The notes beneath the pieces were generated by a model. It saw only the letters and a list, made by a program, of their open reading frames with translations, was not told the origin of the DNA and did not search any database. 64,000 nucleotides of DNA from Citrobacter amalonaticus Y19 (GTDB lineage: Bacteria > Pseudomonadota > Gammaproteobacteria > Enterobacterales > Enterobacteriaceae). The stretch lies in contig NZ_CP011132.1 in NCBI RefSeq assembly GCF_000981805.1, positions 4,960,001 through 5,024,000 of the forward strand, read 5' to 3'. The position numbers and the translations under genes were made by a program. Below, piece after piece: positions 8,136 through 15,911 of this stretch (within the stretch, counting starts at the first letter, position 1; each line of letters opens with the position of its first letter).

Positions 8136-8879
8136 ATGAGCAAGAAAAGACATAACGGATATCTGATGGCAGCGTGGGTGCTGAGCATGATTGGCGGCTA
8201 CGCGCAGGCAGGAGTCTCTCTGGATCGGACCCGCGTCATTATTACGGAGAAAGAGGCCTCGTCGAGTGCCAATCTGTCCAACACCAGCCCGGATATTCCC
8301 TTCCTGGCCCAGTCGTGGGTTGAGGATGAAAAAGGCAACAAGATCACGTCGCCGCTGATTGTGTTACCTCCGCTACAGCGGATCAACGGAGGCCAGAAAG
8401 GCATCGCACGCGTCACCAAAACCGCCGGGATCGAAAAACTGCCGCAGGACAGAGAGAGTCTGTTTTACCTCAACGTCAGAGAGATCCCGCCGAAGCCCGA
8501 TAAGCCGAACACGCTGCAACTGGCCATGCAGTCGCGCATCAAGCTGTTTTACCGCCCGGCGGCGGTGATCCCGAAGACCCGGAGTGAGGTCTGGCAGGAC
8601 CAGGTGGTGTTCCATAAAAACGGCAGCCAGATGACGGTACAGAACCCAACGCCTTACTACGTCACGATCCTTGGGCTGTCCAAAGGGGCCGGACAGAAGA
8701 TCACCCAATTTCCAGGGATCATGATCGCGCCCAAATCGAGCCAGCAGTTTGCGGTGACGGACGGGAATGTCAGCCAGTTTTCCATGATGTACGTGAACGA
8801 TTATGGCGGACACCCGGAGCTGAAGTTTCGTTGTGATGGCAACACCTGCAAAGCGCTCCCACCCGCGCAGCAGGGCTAA
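8136..8879 (+). CDS. Periplasmic fimbrial chaperone (PapD/FimC family)
   Basis: The 247-aa protein has a signal peptide (ends YAQAG) and two Ig-like domains. The subunit C-terminus anchor residues are visible: the Arg in LDRTRVI and the Lys in SRIKLFYRPA. The G1-strand motif LFYLNVREIPPKPD with a short F1-G1 loop marks the short-loop (FGS) class that assembles rod-like pili. It folds subunits by donor strand complementation and passes them to the usher encoded just upstream. Confidence 0.94.
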   Translation: MSKKRHNGYLMAAWVLSMIGGYAQAGVSLDRTRVIITEKEASSSANLSNTSPDIPFLAQSWVEDEKGNKITSPLIVLPPLQRINGGQKGIARVTKTAGIEKLPQDRESLFYLNVREIPPKPDKPNTLQLAMQSRIKLFYRPAAVIPKTRSEVWQDQVVFHKNGSQMTVQNPTPYYVTILGLSKGAGQKITQFPGIMIAPKSSQQFAVTDGNVSQFSMMYVNDYGGHPELKFRCDGNTCKALPPAQQG

Positions 8880-8896
8880 CCAGGAGGAACCTGACA

Positions 8897-9520
8897 ATGC
8901 AACATCCTTTATCTACTGTGGCCCTCCTCGCGATGGGCGTGGCGTTTCAGTGCGGGGCGGATGTACTGGCGCAGCCACAACATAACGCTCAGGAACATGT
9001 CAGCGAAGATAGCGGCATTGTCCGGTTTCACGGCTCTGTATTTGCTTCCCCCTGCGTACTGATGACACAAGGGCGCATTCAGGACGTCGAGATGGGCGAG
9101 ATCAGCGCGCAGAATTTTCGCCAGGCGGGCGATCGCAGCGAGCCGGTACGTTTCAAATTGCATTTGAAGGATTGCCTGAAAGGGGCATCGCAGTCGCGAG
9201 GGAGTCTGGCTTCCAGAACCACCGGGAATGACTGGCGTGCTTACAGCACCGGAGAGCAGGCGGTGCAACTGACGTTTGTCGGCGAGTCCGACCTTAATAA
9301 CGGGCAGCTATTACGCACCAGCGGTACGACCCAGGGCGCGGGCGTGCGCCTGCTTGATAAGGACGGGAATGCGCTGGATGTCGGTCAGACCCATGCTCCC
9401 TGGTTAGTTAACGCCGGTGACAGTGAACTGAATTTTATGGCGGCGCTGGAATCCACCGGTTTGCATGTAAGCGCGGGCGACTTTAGCAGCCTGGTTCGCC
9501 TGAAGATGGAGTACTTGTAA
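8897..9520 (+). CDS. Minor fimbrial subunit
   Basis: A 207-aa pilin-like protein behind AGGAGG. It has a signal peptide of about 25 residues, GSVFASPCVL and LKDCLKG as the disulfide pair, GAGVRLLDKDG, and a C-terminus LVRLKMEYL with penultimate Tyr. Its stop overlaps the next start by 1 nt (TAATG). Order suggests a tip or adaptor subunit between shaft and adhesin. Confidence 0.82.
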   Translation: MQHPLSTVALLAMGVAFQCGADVLAQPQHNAQEHVSEDSGIVRFHGSVFASPCVLMTQGRIQDVEMGEISAQNFRQAGDRSEPVRFKLHLKDCLKGASQSRGSLASRTTGNDWRAYSTGEQAVQLTFVGESDLNNGQLLRTSGTTQGAGVRLLDKDGNALDVGQTHAPWLVNAGDSELNFMAALESTGLHVSAGDFSSLVRLKMEYL

Positions 9521-10575
9521 TGAAACTGTCAGGTCTGTTCCGCCGCAAATTGCCGGTCTTACTGGCGCTCAGTACGCTCAGTTTGCCGGGCGTAGCGTGG
9601 TCCGTGGTGGACGGTGAAATCGAACCGGTGAATGGGACCTACGACTATCTGATTAATATTAATAATCATGACATTACCAACAACCAGGCTGGCGCGATCG
9701 TGACCGATGAATTTGACCTCGCCGGGATGTTCAGTGGGCGCGCTTACTGCTCACAGTCGATGAGTAATCAGCCGGTCTATTTCATGGCGCAAGCGACGTT
9801 AACGCAGTCCGGCATGACGCCGGGATACCTCAAGCTTAATGACTATATGGACGTTAAAATTGAAATCTATATCGGTGGTAATCTGCGACAGTTTTTAACC
9901 GTGCCATTTGATAACGTCTCAAACGAGGTTAATCAGAACTTCTGCAACGTTCCCAGCACCATTTTGCAAGATCAATTCGCTTCCGGTGCGAGGGGGAAAG
10001 TGACCTTTATGATCACCAAACCGATTATCAACGGGGTGAACCTGCAAGGCTCTGAAATCGCAAAACTCTTTGGTCGCCTGGGGCCAGGCGCCATGGGGCA
10101 AACCCCGCTGTCGCGCATTACCATCGCCTCCGGGGTTATCACCGTACCGGATAAATGCATCGTCAATCAGGGGACGCCGATCGTTGTCGACTTCGGCAAC
10201 ATTCCGGGGAACGGTAACCGGCTGAACGGCACCAATTACAGCCAGAACGTGCCGATTCATGTGAAGTGCGAGGGCGGCAGTTTTGCCCAGGGCGCACTGA
10301 ATATCAAGTTGGGGATCCAGCAGGCTAATCCGGCGTTTGATGACGGCAAATACCTGAGTACGCAGGGGACAACGGACCGTTCCGAGTTGGGTATTGCGCT
10401 GCGTGACCGTCAGGGTAATCCGGTGGCACCCAACACCTTCTATAACGTGCCGGGGTTTGCCAATAACGAAGGCGACTGGAACCTGACTGCCGCACCGGTG
10501 GCGAAATACGTCACCTCAGTCATTCCGGAAGGCGAGTTCCATGCATCTGCAACGGTTGTGGCTGAATTCCAGTAG
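9520..10575 (+). CDS. Two-domain fimbrial tip adhesin
   Basis: The 351-aa protein is twice the size of a pilin. After a signal peptide (ends VAWS) residues of about 28-195 form a domain unlike pilins, with Cys in RAYCSQS and NQNFCNVP. A pilin domain follows from about residue 205 (GVITVPDKCIVNQGTPIVVDFGNI, then VKCEGG) and ends VVAEFQ. This lectin-plus-pilin layout marks tip adhesins such as FimH and PapG. I do not recognise the binding domain, so the receptor is unknown. Confidence 0.8.
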   Translation: MKLSGLFRRKLPVLLALSTLSLPGVAWSVVDGEIEPVNGTYDYLININNHDITNNQAGAIVTDEFDLAGMFSGRAYCSQSMSNQPVYFMAQATLTQSGMTPGYLKLNDYMDVKIEIYIGGNLRQFLTVPFDNVSNEVNQNFCNVPSTILQDQFASGARGKVTFMITKPIINGVNLQGSEIAKLFGRLGPGAMGQTPLSRITIASGVITVPDKCIVNQGTPIVVDFGNIPGNGNRLNGTNYSQNVPIHVKCEGGSFAQGALNIKLGIQQANPAFDDGKYLSTQGTTDRSELGIALRDRQGNPVAPNTFYNVPGFANNEGDWNLTAAPVAKYVTSVIPEGEFHASATVVAEFQ

Positions 10576-10583
10576 GAGGGAAT

Positions 10584-11132
10584 ATGCATCGCATAACAAT
10601 GATCTTTGCCTGTTTATTGACGACGTTCGCTCCGGCTCCGGTATGGGCGCTGGGGGAGTTGCTTGGCGGCGATCTCAGTTTCACCGGCGTGGTGATGGCC
10701 TACCCGTGCAGCATTGCGCCCGAGTCAGAGCGGGTGCCGGTCGATTTCGGGAAAATATCGACAAAGTCATTGTATATCAACGGAAAAACAGTACCCATTC
10801 CGTTCACGATCAAATTAGAGGATTGCTCGCCAAACGTCTTTAACACTGTGACGGTGACGTTCAGCGGTATTCCCAACGGCAACCTGGCGGACCGCCTGGC
10901 GATCAGCGCGACGTCACCGGGGAATGCGGGCGGTGTCGGGATCGGCCTGCTGGAGGAGGATGACACGCCGGTGAGCCTGAATGTGGCGACCCGACCGACT
11001 GCGATCAGCGACACCGTTTTGCGGCTTAACTTCCAGGCGTTTGTGGAAGCCGAGCCGGCGGCCTTAGCAAACGGCACCCTGACCACAGGACCCTTTACCG
11101 CCACGGCGAATTACACATTGAACTATCAGTAA
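10584..11132 (+). CDS. Minor fimbrial subunit
   Basis: A 182-aa pilin-like protein behind AGGAGGG, last structural gene of the operon. It has a signal peptide (ends VWA), the Cys pair in AYPCSIAP and LEDCSPN, GIGLLEEDDTP, and a C-terminus TANYTLNYQ with penultimate Tyr. The end position after the adhesin fits an adaptor or tip fibrillum subunit. Confidence 0.82.
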   Translation: MHRITMIFACLLTTFAPAPVWALGELLGGDLSFTGVVMAYPCSIAPESERVPVDFGKISTKSLYINGKTVPIPFTIKLEDCSPNVFNTVTVTFSGIPNGNLADRLAISATSPGNAGGVGIGLLEEDDTPVSLNVATRPTAISDTVLRLNFQAFVEAEPAALANGTLTTGPFTATANYTLNYQ

Positions 11133-11155
11133 CGTCATCAACAGGGAATTGAGGC

Positions 11156-11815
11156 ATGGAGTATCAGTGTTTTCTTTACAATAAAGATCTCTATTTTTCG
11201 CAAGGAATAAAAACGGTGATTGCCAGTTTGCTCGCGGAGCAGACGGACGTTTTATACTCCTTAACGGATGACTATACGCAGCTTATTAAGCAGTTACAGA
11301 CTCGCGTTAATGATGACTGCTGCCTGTGGATCCTGTGCGATCTGGACAGCCTGCCGCGTGAACGGATTCGTGCGCTGCAACTTATGAATAATTTCTATCA
11401 GCGTGAAAATAAGAATCTGATCATTTTATTAAGCGAGCACAACATGCCGCTGTTTTTCACGCTTTATGCGCTCTTGCCAAACGCCCACTGGTTATTGAAA
11501 AGCGAGAATCTCGCCAATACCACCCCTTTTTTTCAGGATTTATTAGATCAACGACGCCAGGGATGCTGCTTTAGCTATTCATTGGTGAATTACACGCGCA
11601 GAAGACTGCACCACCGGGACGTGAATTATACGATTTCCGGCAATGAATGGTGGCTGATGGAAGAGATATTCAAAGGAAAATCGTTGTCGCAGATTTCCTG
11701 CGAAGTGAATATCGATGTCCGACGCCTGAGCTATATCAAGCGGCACTTAATGAAACGACTGAATATCAGAAACAACATTGCGTTATTTACGGTGTTCAAG
11801 GGAATTATGCCGTGA
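11156..11815 (+). CDS. LuxR/FimZ-type HTH transcriptional regulator
   Basis: A 219-aa protein with a C-terminal LuxR-type helix-turn-helix (about residues 160-218: GNEWWLMEEIFKGKSLSQIS...LSYIKRHLMKRLNIRNNIALF). The N-terminal part has a receiver-like length but I do not find the conserved phosphorylation Asp set, so it may be a FimW-like or otherwise phosphorylation-independent regulator. It lies 23 nt after the last fimbrial gene and 90 nt before the peptide gene, so it may control either the fimbriae or the peptide operon. Confidence 0.7.
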   Translation: MEYQCFLYNKDLYFSQGIKTVIASLLAEQTDVLYSLTDDYTQLIKQLQTRVNDDCCLWILCDLDSLPRERIRALQLMNNFYQRENKNLIILLSEHNMPLFFTLYALLPNAHWLLKSENLANTTPFFQDLLDQRRQGCCFSYSLVNYTRRRLHHRDVNYTISGNEWWLMEEIFKGKSLSQISCEVNIDVRRLSYIKRHLMKRLNIRNNIALFTVFKGIMP

Positions 11816-11831
11816 CCCCGTGATAAGTCTT

Positions 11832-11875
11832 TTCGGCAGTGATATACGCCGAACTATCGGTGCAAGTGATTGCAC
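11832..11875 (+). promoter_or_regulatory. Tandem dyads before the leader-peptide gene
   Basis: Two perfect inverted repeats lie in the 90-nt gap before the peptide gene: TTCGGC (11832-11837) with GCCGAA (11848-11853), and GTGCAA (11860-11865) with TTGCAC (11870-11875). I see no clear sigma70 hexamer pair. They may be operators, or the first may be a weak terminator hairpin for the upstream regulator gene. Confidence 0.4.
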
Positions 11876-11905
11876 TAATTTAAACCCTAAGTAAGGAAAA
11901 CAGAG

Positions 11906-12106
11906 ATGAAAAAATTAACTGCGATCGAAGTGGCAAACGTTGTGGGCGGAACCTGTAAAACCTGCGAAACAACGTATCAGAACGTCACCATTGGTGGTGT
12001 GACCTCCTGTAAGGAACTGACAACCTGCAAGGATAAGCACGGTACTACCACTTCAATGAAGGATGCAAATGCCAGCAAGTGTGGTGGGATTCCAAACCGC
12101 TACTAA
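11906..12106 (+). CDS. Double-glycine leader Cys-rich peptide (microcin-like precursor)
   Basis: A 66-aa peptide behind TAAGGAA. Residues 1-15 (MKKLTAIEVANVVGG) are a short leader ending in Gly-Gly, the cut site of C39 peptidases; such a peptidase is encoded three genes downstream. The 51-residue core has five Cys (17, 20, 35, 41, 59), many Thr and Lys, and no long hydrophobic stretch. It resembles what I remember of the DUF4762 family of small enterobacterial proteins. An attenuator hairpin follows, as expected for a product needed in excess. Bactericidal activity is not shown by the sequence; a signalling or surface role is also possible. Confidence 0.78.
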   Translation: MKKLTAIEVANVVGGTCKTCETTYQNVTIGGVTSCKELTTCKDKHGTTTSMKDANASKCGGIPNRY

Positions 12107-12116
12107 TAGGCTATAG

Positions 12117-12150
12117 CCTGGAGGTACCCGCGCCTCCAGGTTTATTTTTT
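12117..12150 (+). terminator. Attenuator hairpin after the peptide gene
   Basis: CCTGGAGG (12117-12124) pairs perfectly with CCTCCAGG (12133-12140) around an 8-nt loop, followed by TTTATTTTTT. It stands between the precursor gene and its processing genes, so it likely sets their ratio. Confidence 0.85.
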
Positions 12151-12166
12151 CCGCTGCGAGAAGACT

Positions 12167-12838
12167 ATGGCGACTCCATTTAAACGTATCACCATTATTA
12201 GCTATTCACTGTTTCTGGTAGTTATCTCTTCGCTGATAACGGTGCTTTGCTATCACATTTTTGTCTTTAATACCTTTGCCACGGATGATTCACAAACGCA
12301 GGCTTTTCGTGAAGTCAGCGCGGCGCAAATTGCGAATAGTCCGATCAAAGACGCACACAGTATTATCGAAGTGATGTCTTACGGTTGCCATTATTGTGCG
12401 GCAAACGAAGAGAATCTGGCGGAATTTACCCGCACGCTGCCGCCGGGCAGTTCGTTTACCTCGATTCATATTACCAGTGAAAATAGTGGTCTTGCCGCTT
12501 ATGCGCCGATTTTTGCCACCCTGGAAGAGATGGGGATTGAAAAGAACGTTCGTGATAGCGCCTATAACGCCGTAATTACGCGCAATGTCGATCTCGCTGA
12601 TGAGAAGGCGCTGAATGCCTGGCTGGAAAAAAACAATATTGATACGGCTAAATTTAACACCTTGCGCCAGAGTGACGCGGTAAAAAATCGTCTCAGCACA
12701 ATGGCGGCCATTACCGCACACTATGACATTAACGCGACGCCGATGTTTATTATCAATAAACGCTATGTGGTGGCTCAGGACAGCGAATTTCCTCAATTTG
12801 CGCAGCGCATGCTGCAATTGCTGAAAGAGGATAAATAA
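12167..12838 (+). CDS. Membrane-anchored DsbA-like thiol-disulfide oxidoreductase
   Basis: The 223-aa protein has one N-terminal membrane segment (about residues 8-33), then a thioredoxin/DsbA fold with the active site CHYC (74-77) in VMSYGCHYCAANE and a cis-Pro loop NATPMFII near residue 194. It should act in the periplasm. As second gene of the peptide operon, its likely job is to form or shuffle disulfides in the five-Cys peptide or to keep one Cys free; this is inferred from context. CHYC differs from the CPHC of DsbA, which could change its redox potential. Confidence 0.85.
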   Translation: MATPFKRITIISYSLFLVVISSLITVLCYHIFVFNTFATDDSQTQAFREVSAAQIANSPIKDAHSIIEVMSYGCHYCAANEENLAEFTRTLPPGSSFTSIHITSENSGLAAYAPIFATLEEMGIEKNVRDSAYNAVITRNVDLADEKALNAWLEKNNIDTAKFNTLRQSDAVKNRLSTMAAITAHYDINATPMFIINKRYVVAQDSEFPQFAQRMLQLLKEDK

Positions 12839-12843
12839 CCCCC

Positions 12844-13794
12844 GTGGTCAGATTTTTTATTATCTGGAGCGTGTTTAGTTTTAAAAACAGCGCGGGATGG
12901 CTGTATGACGCGAAACGTGATTTTTCTCAGGGAAGGCTGCTTCTGCTGCGAAAAATGGTGCGTTACCTGCCGCTGCCTGTGTTGCTGACCGTGGCGAAAG
13001 GACTCTGTGCGCTACGGTTGCTGGGGCGTTCATTCCGTCTACGCAATGCCGTGGCAAACGAAAACACTCGCTGCCTGATCGGGCAAACCGGCCGGGTGGA
13101 CGCGGCCTGGGTCGCCGTGCGTCGCCGCCTGCTGGAAGAAGCCGCGACCTGGGGACAAAACCCGGTGCTGTTACAGCAAGTCCGCGCCTGCGCGGCTGAA
13201 CTCGATGCCGTTGTCGCGCCACTGCATCAGCAGAACATACCTTACATTCTGGCACCGTTACATACGGTGTCGGACGTACTGGCGGCGATGGTCGGCGCCT
13301 GCGTTACGCCAGGCAAAGCCAGCGTGGTGGTCTCTTCCAGCGCTGAACTCTATAACGCGCAGACCCGCGCGCTTGGCGGTATCGACCTTACTTACTGCTC
13401 CATCCATCAGCAGAACAAAACGCTGGCTGGCAGCCTGATGGGGCTCATCACCGAGGTCGCCACCGGGCAGCAGAACATGATTATTTTTCCCGATATTTCG
13501 CCGGACTACACCTTACAGGCCGAAGGGGCGCTGGCAGCGAAATTGCCGTGTCGTTTATTTGGTCGCAGCGCGAAGTTACACAATGGCGTGGTTCGCCTTT
13601 CCGGGGTGATTGCGGCGCAGGTGGTGTTTTATCACCTCAGTTACGACAACGGCCTGCACATCCACATTCATCCGCCGGTGAGCAGTCAGAACGTCACCCA
13701 CGCGCTGCCTGACATTATTGAATCCACTCTGCGTGAATATCCGCAGGAGTGGCTCCTTTGGCACAGCCATTCTCTCTTCTTTATTAATCATTAA
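12844..13794 (+). CDS. LpxL/HtrB-like acyltransferase family protein
   Basis: The ORF opens with GTG 12844, 13 nt after AGAGG, giving 316 aa; a later start is possible. I see an N-terminal hydrophobic stretch, then APLHTVSDVLAAM (residues 138-149) in the place of the HX4D/E motif of lipid A acyltransferases, MIIFPDISPDYT (212-223) and the closing YPQEWLLWHSHS (299-310) that resembles the C-terminal WxxHxR region of LpxL. The His-Asp spacing is one residue shorter than the family norm. Next to an ACP gene set, it may move an acyl chain from ACP to the peptide or a lipid. The family call is moderate. Confidence 0.5.
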   Translation: MVRFFIIWSVFSFKNSAGWLYDAKRDFSQGRLLLLRKMVRYLPLPVLLTVAKGLCALRLLGRSFRLRNAVANENTRCLIGQTGRVDAAWVAVRRRLLEEAATWGQNPVLLQQVRACAAELDAVVAPLHQQNIPYILAPLHTVSDVLAAMVGACVTPGKASVVVSSSAELYNAQTRALGGIDLTYCSIHQQNKTLAGSLMGLITEVATGQQNMIIFPDISPDYTLQAEGALAAKLPCRLFGRSAKLHNGVVRLSGVIAAQVVFYHLSYDNGLHIHIHPPVSSQNVTHALPDIIESTLREYPQEWLLWHSHSLFFINH

Positions 13795-15911
13795 TGATAA
13801 AAATGACAACCACGATCCCGAATCAGATCTTTCAGGAAGAGACCAACGAATGCGGCCTGGCGTGCGTGGCGATGCTGGCACAGACGCAGGGGCAGCCCGT
13901 TTCGCTGGCAACATTGCGCGAGCTGTTTCCGGCTTCCGATCATGGTACTTCGCTGGATACGCTGATGAGCATCCTGGCGCGACTGGGCATTGCGACGACG
14001 CCGGTGCTGTTTGAGCACGATGAGCTGAGCAGTCTGCCGCTGCCGGCCATTTTGCACTACGGCGCGAGCCACTATGTCCTGCTGGCCTGGCGCAAAGGCA
14101 ACCATGTCTGCGTGATGAACCCGGCGATTGGCGAGCAGTGGCTGCCGTTTGCCGCGCTTAAGCAGGAGATCAGCGGCTATGCCCTGATTGTCGAACCTGA
14201 GCAGGCGGCTGTCGCCGACCCGGATTTACCGTTGCCGACAACCGCGCAGAGCGCGCCGCGGGCGATGAGTATGCAGGAGACCGCGGCGGTGCCGGGGATC
14301 TATCGGCTGATGCTGTTAACCTTCCTCGTCTCGCTAACGCTGTTTCTGATGCCAACGATGGTGAGCAACGCCATCAACCAGGCCTTCTCCAGCGTGGAGA
14401 GCAGCAGCTTCCCCTACGGCTGGTTTATCCTGGCGTTTGTCGTCTCTTCACTGATGGCGCTTGGAGTGCGGGTGGTTAGCGAACGCTTTATCAAACGCTT
14501 TGTGCTGATCCACAGCGGCGTGGGATTTTCCCGCCTGCTCCGCAACCCGCTGCGCTTTTTCGAAAAACGGGCGCCGGGGGAGATCTTCAGCCGCTTCACG
14601 GCCTGGCAGATTGGCCTGCTGCAAAAAATTGAACTGGATAACGGCCTGCGCTCCGACTGGGTGATCTGCGCGATCGCACTGGCGGTCATGTTCTGGATTG
14701 CGCCCGTGCTGGCGGCGATCTCCGCCGTCGGCGTCACGGTGATGGGGATCATCAGCATCTGGGCGGTGATCCGCGACCGCTGGTTCACCCAGCAACTGCA
14801 GTTGAAAAGCGCCACCCTGAACGATTTTTTCATGGAGACCATTCAGGGCATTTTGACCGTCAAAACCGCCGGACTGGAAGGTCAGCGACAGGGGCAGTTT
14901 GCCAACTTCAGCCGCGATCTATTTTCGTGTCTGCAACGCCAGAAGGTCTATCAGCAGGTGAAGGAAGGGTTGTATCAGCTCACCGGGAGTCTGGAGATGG
15001 TGGTGTTCATGCTGGTGGTCCTGCCGATGGTGAACAGCAAAATGATCTCACTGGGCGATTTTTTTGCCTATAGCTTCCTGCGGCAAATATTCACCTCCTA
15101 CGTTACGCGGATTTTCTACAGCATCATTCAGAAATCTCAGTTGAATGTGATAGACACCCGCGCCCATGCGCTGTTTGCGCCGCGAGACGAAGATGCACCC
15201 GCACCGCTGGCGGCACAACCTCCCGCCGATACGGTGCCGGACCTGACGTTTGAGTCGCTGTGCTACGGCTACGATCCCGCAAGACCGGTGCTGTCGTCGG
15301 TTTCGCTGTCGCTGCGCGCGGGCGAGCAGATTGCCATTGTCGGTGAGTCCGGCGCAGGCAAGAGCACCTTACTGCGGCTGATTGCCGGACTGTTTTCTCC
15401 TCAGGCGGGAGGTTGTTATGCCGCCGGGACGACGCTCCCGGCGCAACAACTGGCGCAGTTTGTCTGCCTGCAAAGTCAGGAGGACATTCTGTTTAATGCC
15501 TCGGTTCGCGAAAACATTACCCTGTTCGATGCGCATTATCGTGAACGCGACCGTGGGCGGATTGAGGCACTGCTGGAGTCCCTCGCGCTGGGCGAGGTGG
15601 TGCGTGGATTACCAGGCGGTATCGACGCCCTGATCCGTGAAAGCCATGCGGCGCTTTCGCTCGGTCAACGTCAGCGGTTATTGCTGGCGCGTGCGCTGTA
15701 CAGTTCACGTCCGATTTTGTTGCTCGACGAACCGACCGCCAATCTTGACGACGACACGGCAGCCATTGTGATGGAGACGATTCACGCGCATTGCCAGAAA
15801 GCTGGTAAGTCACTGATTGTGGTCACTCACAGCGACGCGATTCTGTCGCGGTTCCAGCGGGTTTATCAACTCACTGAAGGCAAACTCAGCCCGCTGGAGG
15901 TCAACGTATGA
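13794..15911 (+). CDS. Peptidase C39-containing ABC exporter (bacteriocin type)
   Basis: A 705-aa fusion of three domains. Residues 1-135 are a C39 cysteine peptidase: Gln14, Cys20 in TNECGLACVAM, His93 in GASHYVLL and Asn109 in MNPAIG, where most relatives have Asp. Residues 165-450 hold the membrane domain. The ATPase has Walker A GESGAGKST (517-525), signature LSLGQ (621-625) and Walker B ILLLDE (641-646). Such exporters cut a Gly-Gly leader in the cytoplasm and export the core, so the 66-aa peptide is the obvious substrate. The start overlaps the previous stop by 1 nt. Confidence 0.93.
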   Translation: MIKMTTTIPNQIFQEETNECGLACVAMLAQTQGQPVSLATLRELFPASDHGTSLDTLMSILARLGIATTPVLFEHDELSSLPLPAILHYGASHYVLLAWRKGNHVCVMNPAIGEQWLPFAALKQEISGYALIVEPEQAAVADPDLPLPTTAQSAPRAMSMQETAAVPGIYRLMLLTFLVSLTLFLMPTMVSNAINQAFSSVESSSFPYGWFILAFVVSSLMALGVRVVSERFIKRFVLIHSGVGFSRLLRNPLRFFEKRAPGEIFSRFTAWQIGLLQKIELDNGLRSDWVICAIALAVMFWIAPVLAAISAVGVTVMGIISIWAVIRDRWFTQQLQLKSATLNDFFMETIQGILTVKTAGLEGQRQGQFANFSRDLFSCLQRQKVYQQVKEGLYQLTGSLEMVVFMLVVLPMVNSKMISLGDFFAYSFLRQIFTSYVTRIFYSIIQKSQLNVIDTRAHALFAPRDEDAPAPLAAQPPADTVPDLTFESLCYGYDPARPVLSSVSLSLRAGEQIAIVGESGAGKSTLLRLIAGLFSPQAGGCYAAGTTLPAQQLAQFVCLQSQEDILFNASVRENITLFDAHYRERDRGRIEALLESLALGEVVRGLPGGIDALIRESHAALSLGQRQRLLLARALYSSRPILLLDEPTANLDDDTAAIVMETIHAHCQKAGKSLIVVTHSDAILSRFQRVYQLTEGKLSPLEVNV

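Noticed and set aside
4400..11132. Phase-variable pap-type switch controlled by the PapI-like protein
   Set aside because: No GATC pair was seen upstream of the fimbrial operon and the PapI-like gene is 15 kb from its end; the link is unsupported.
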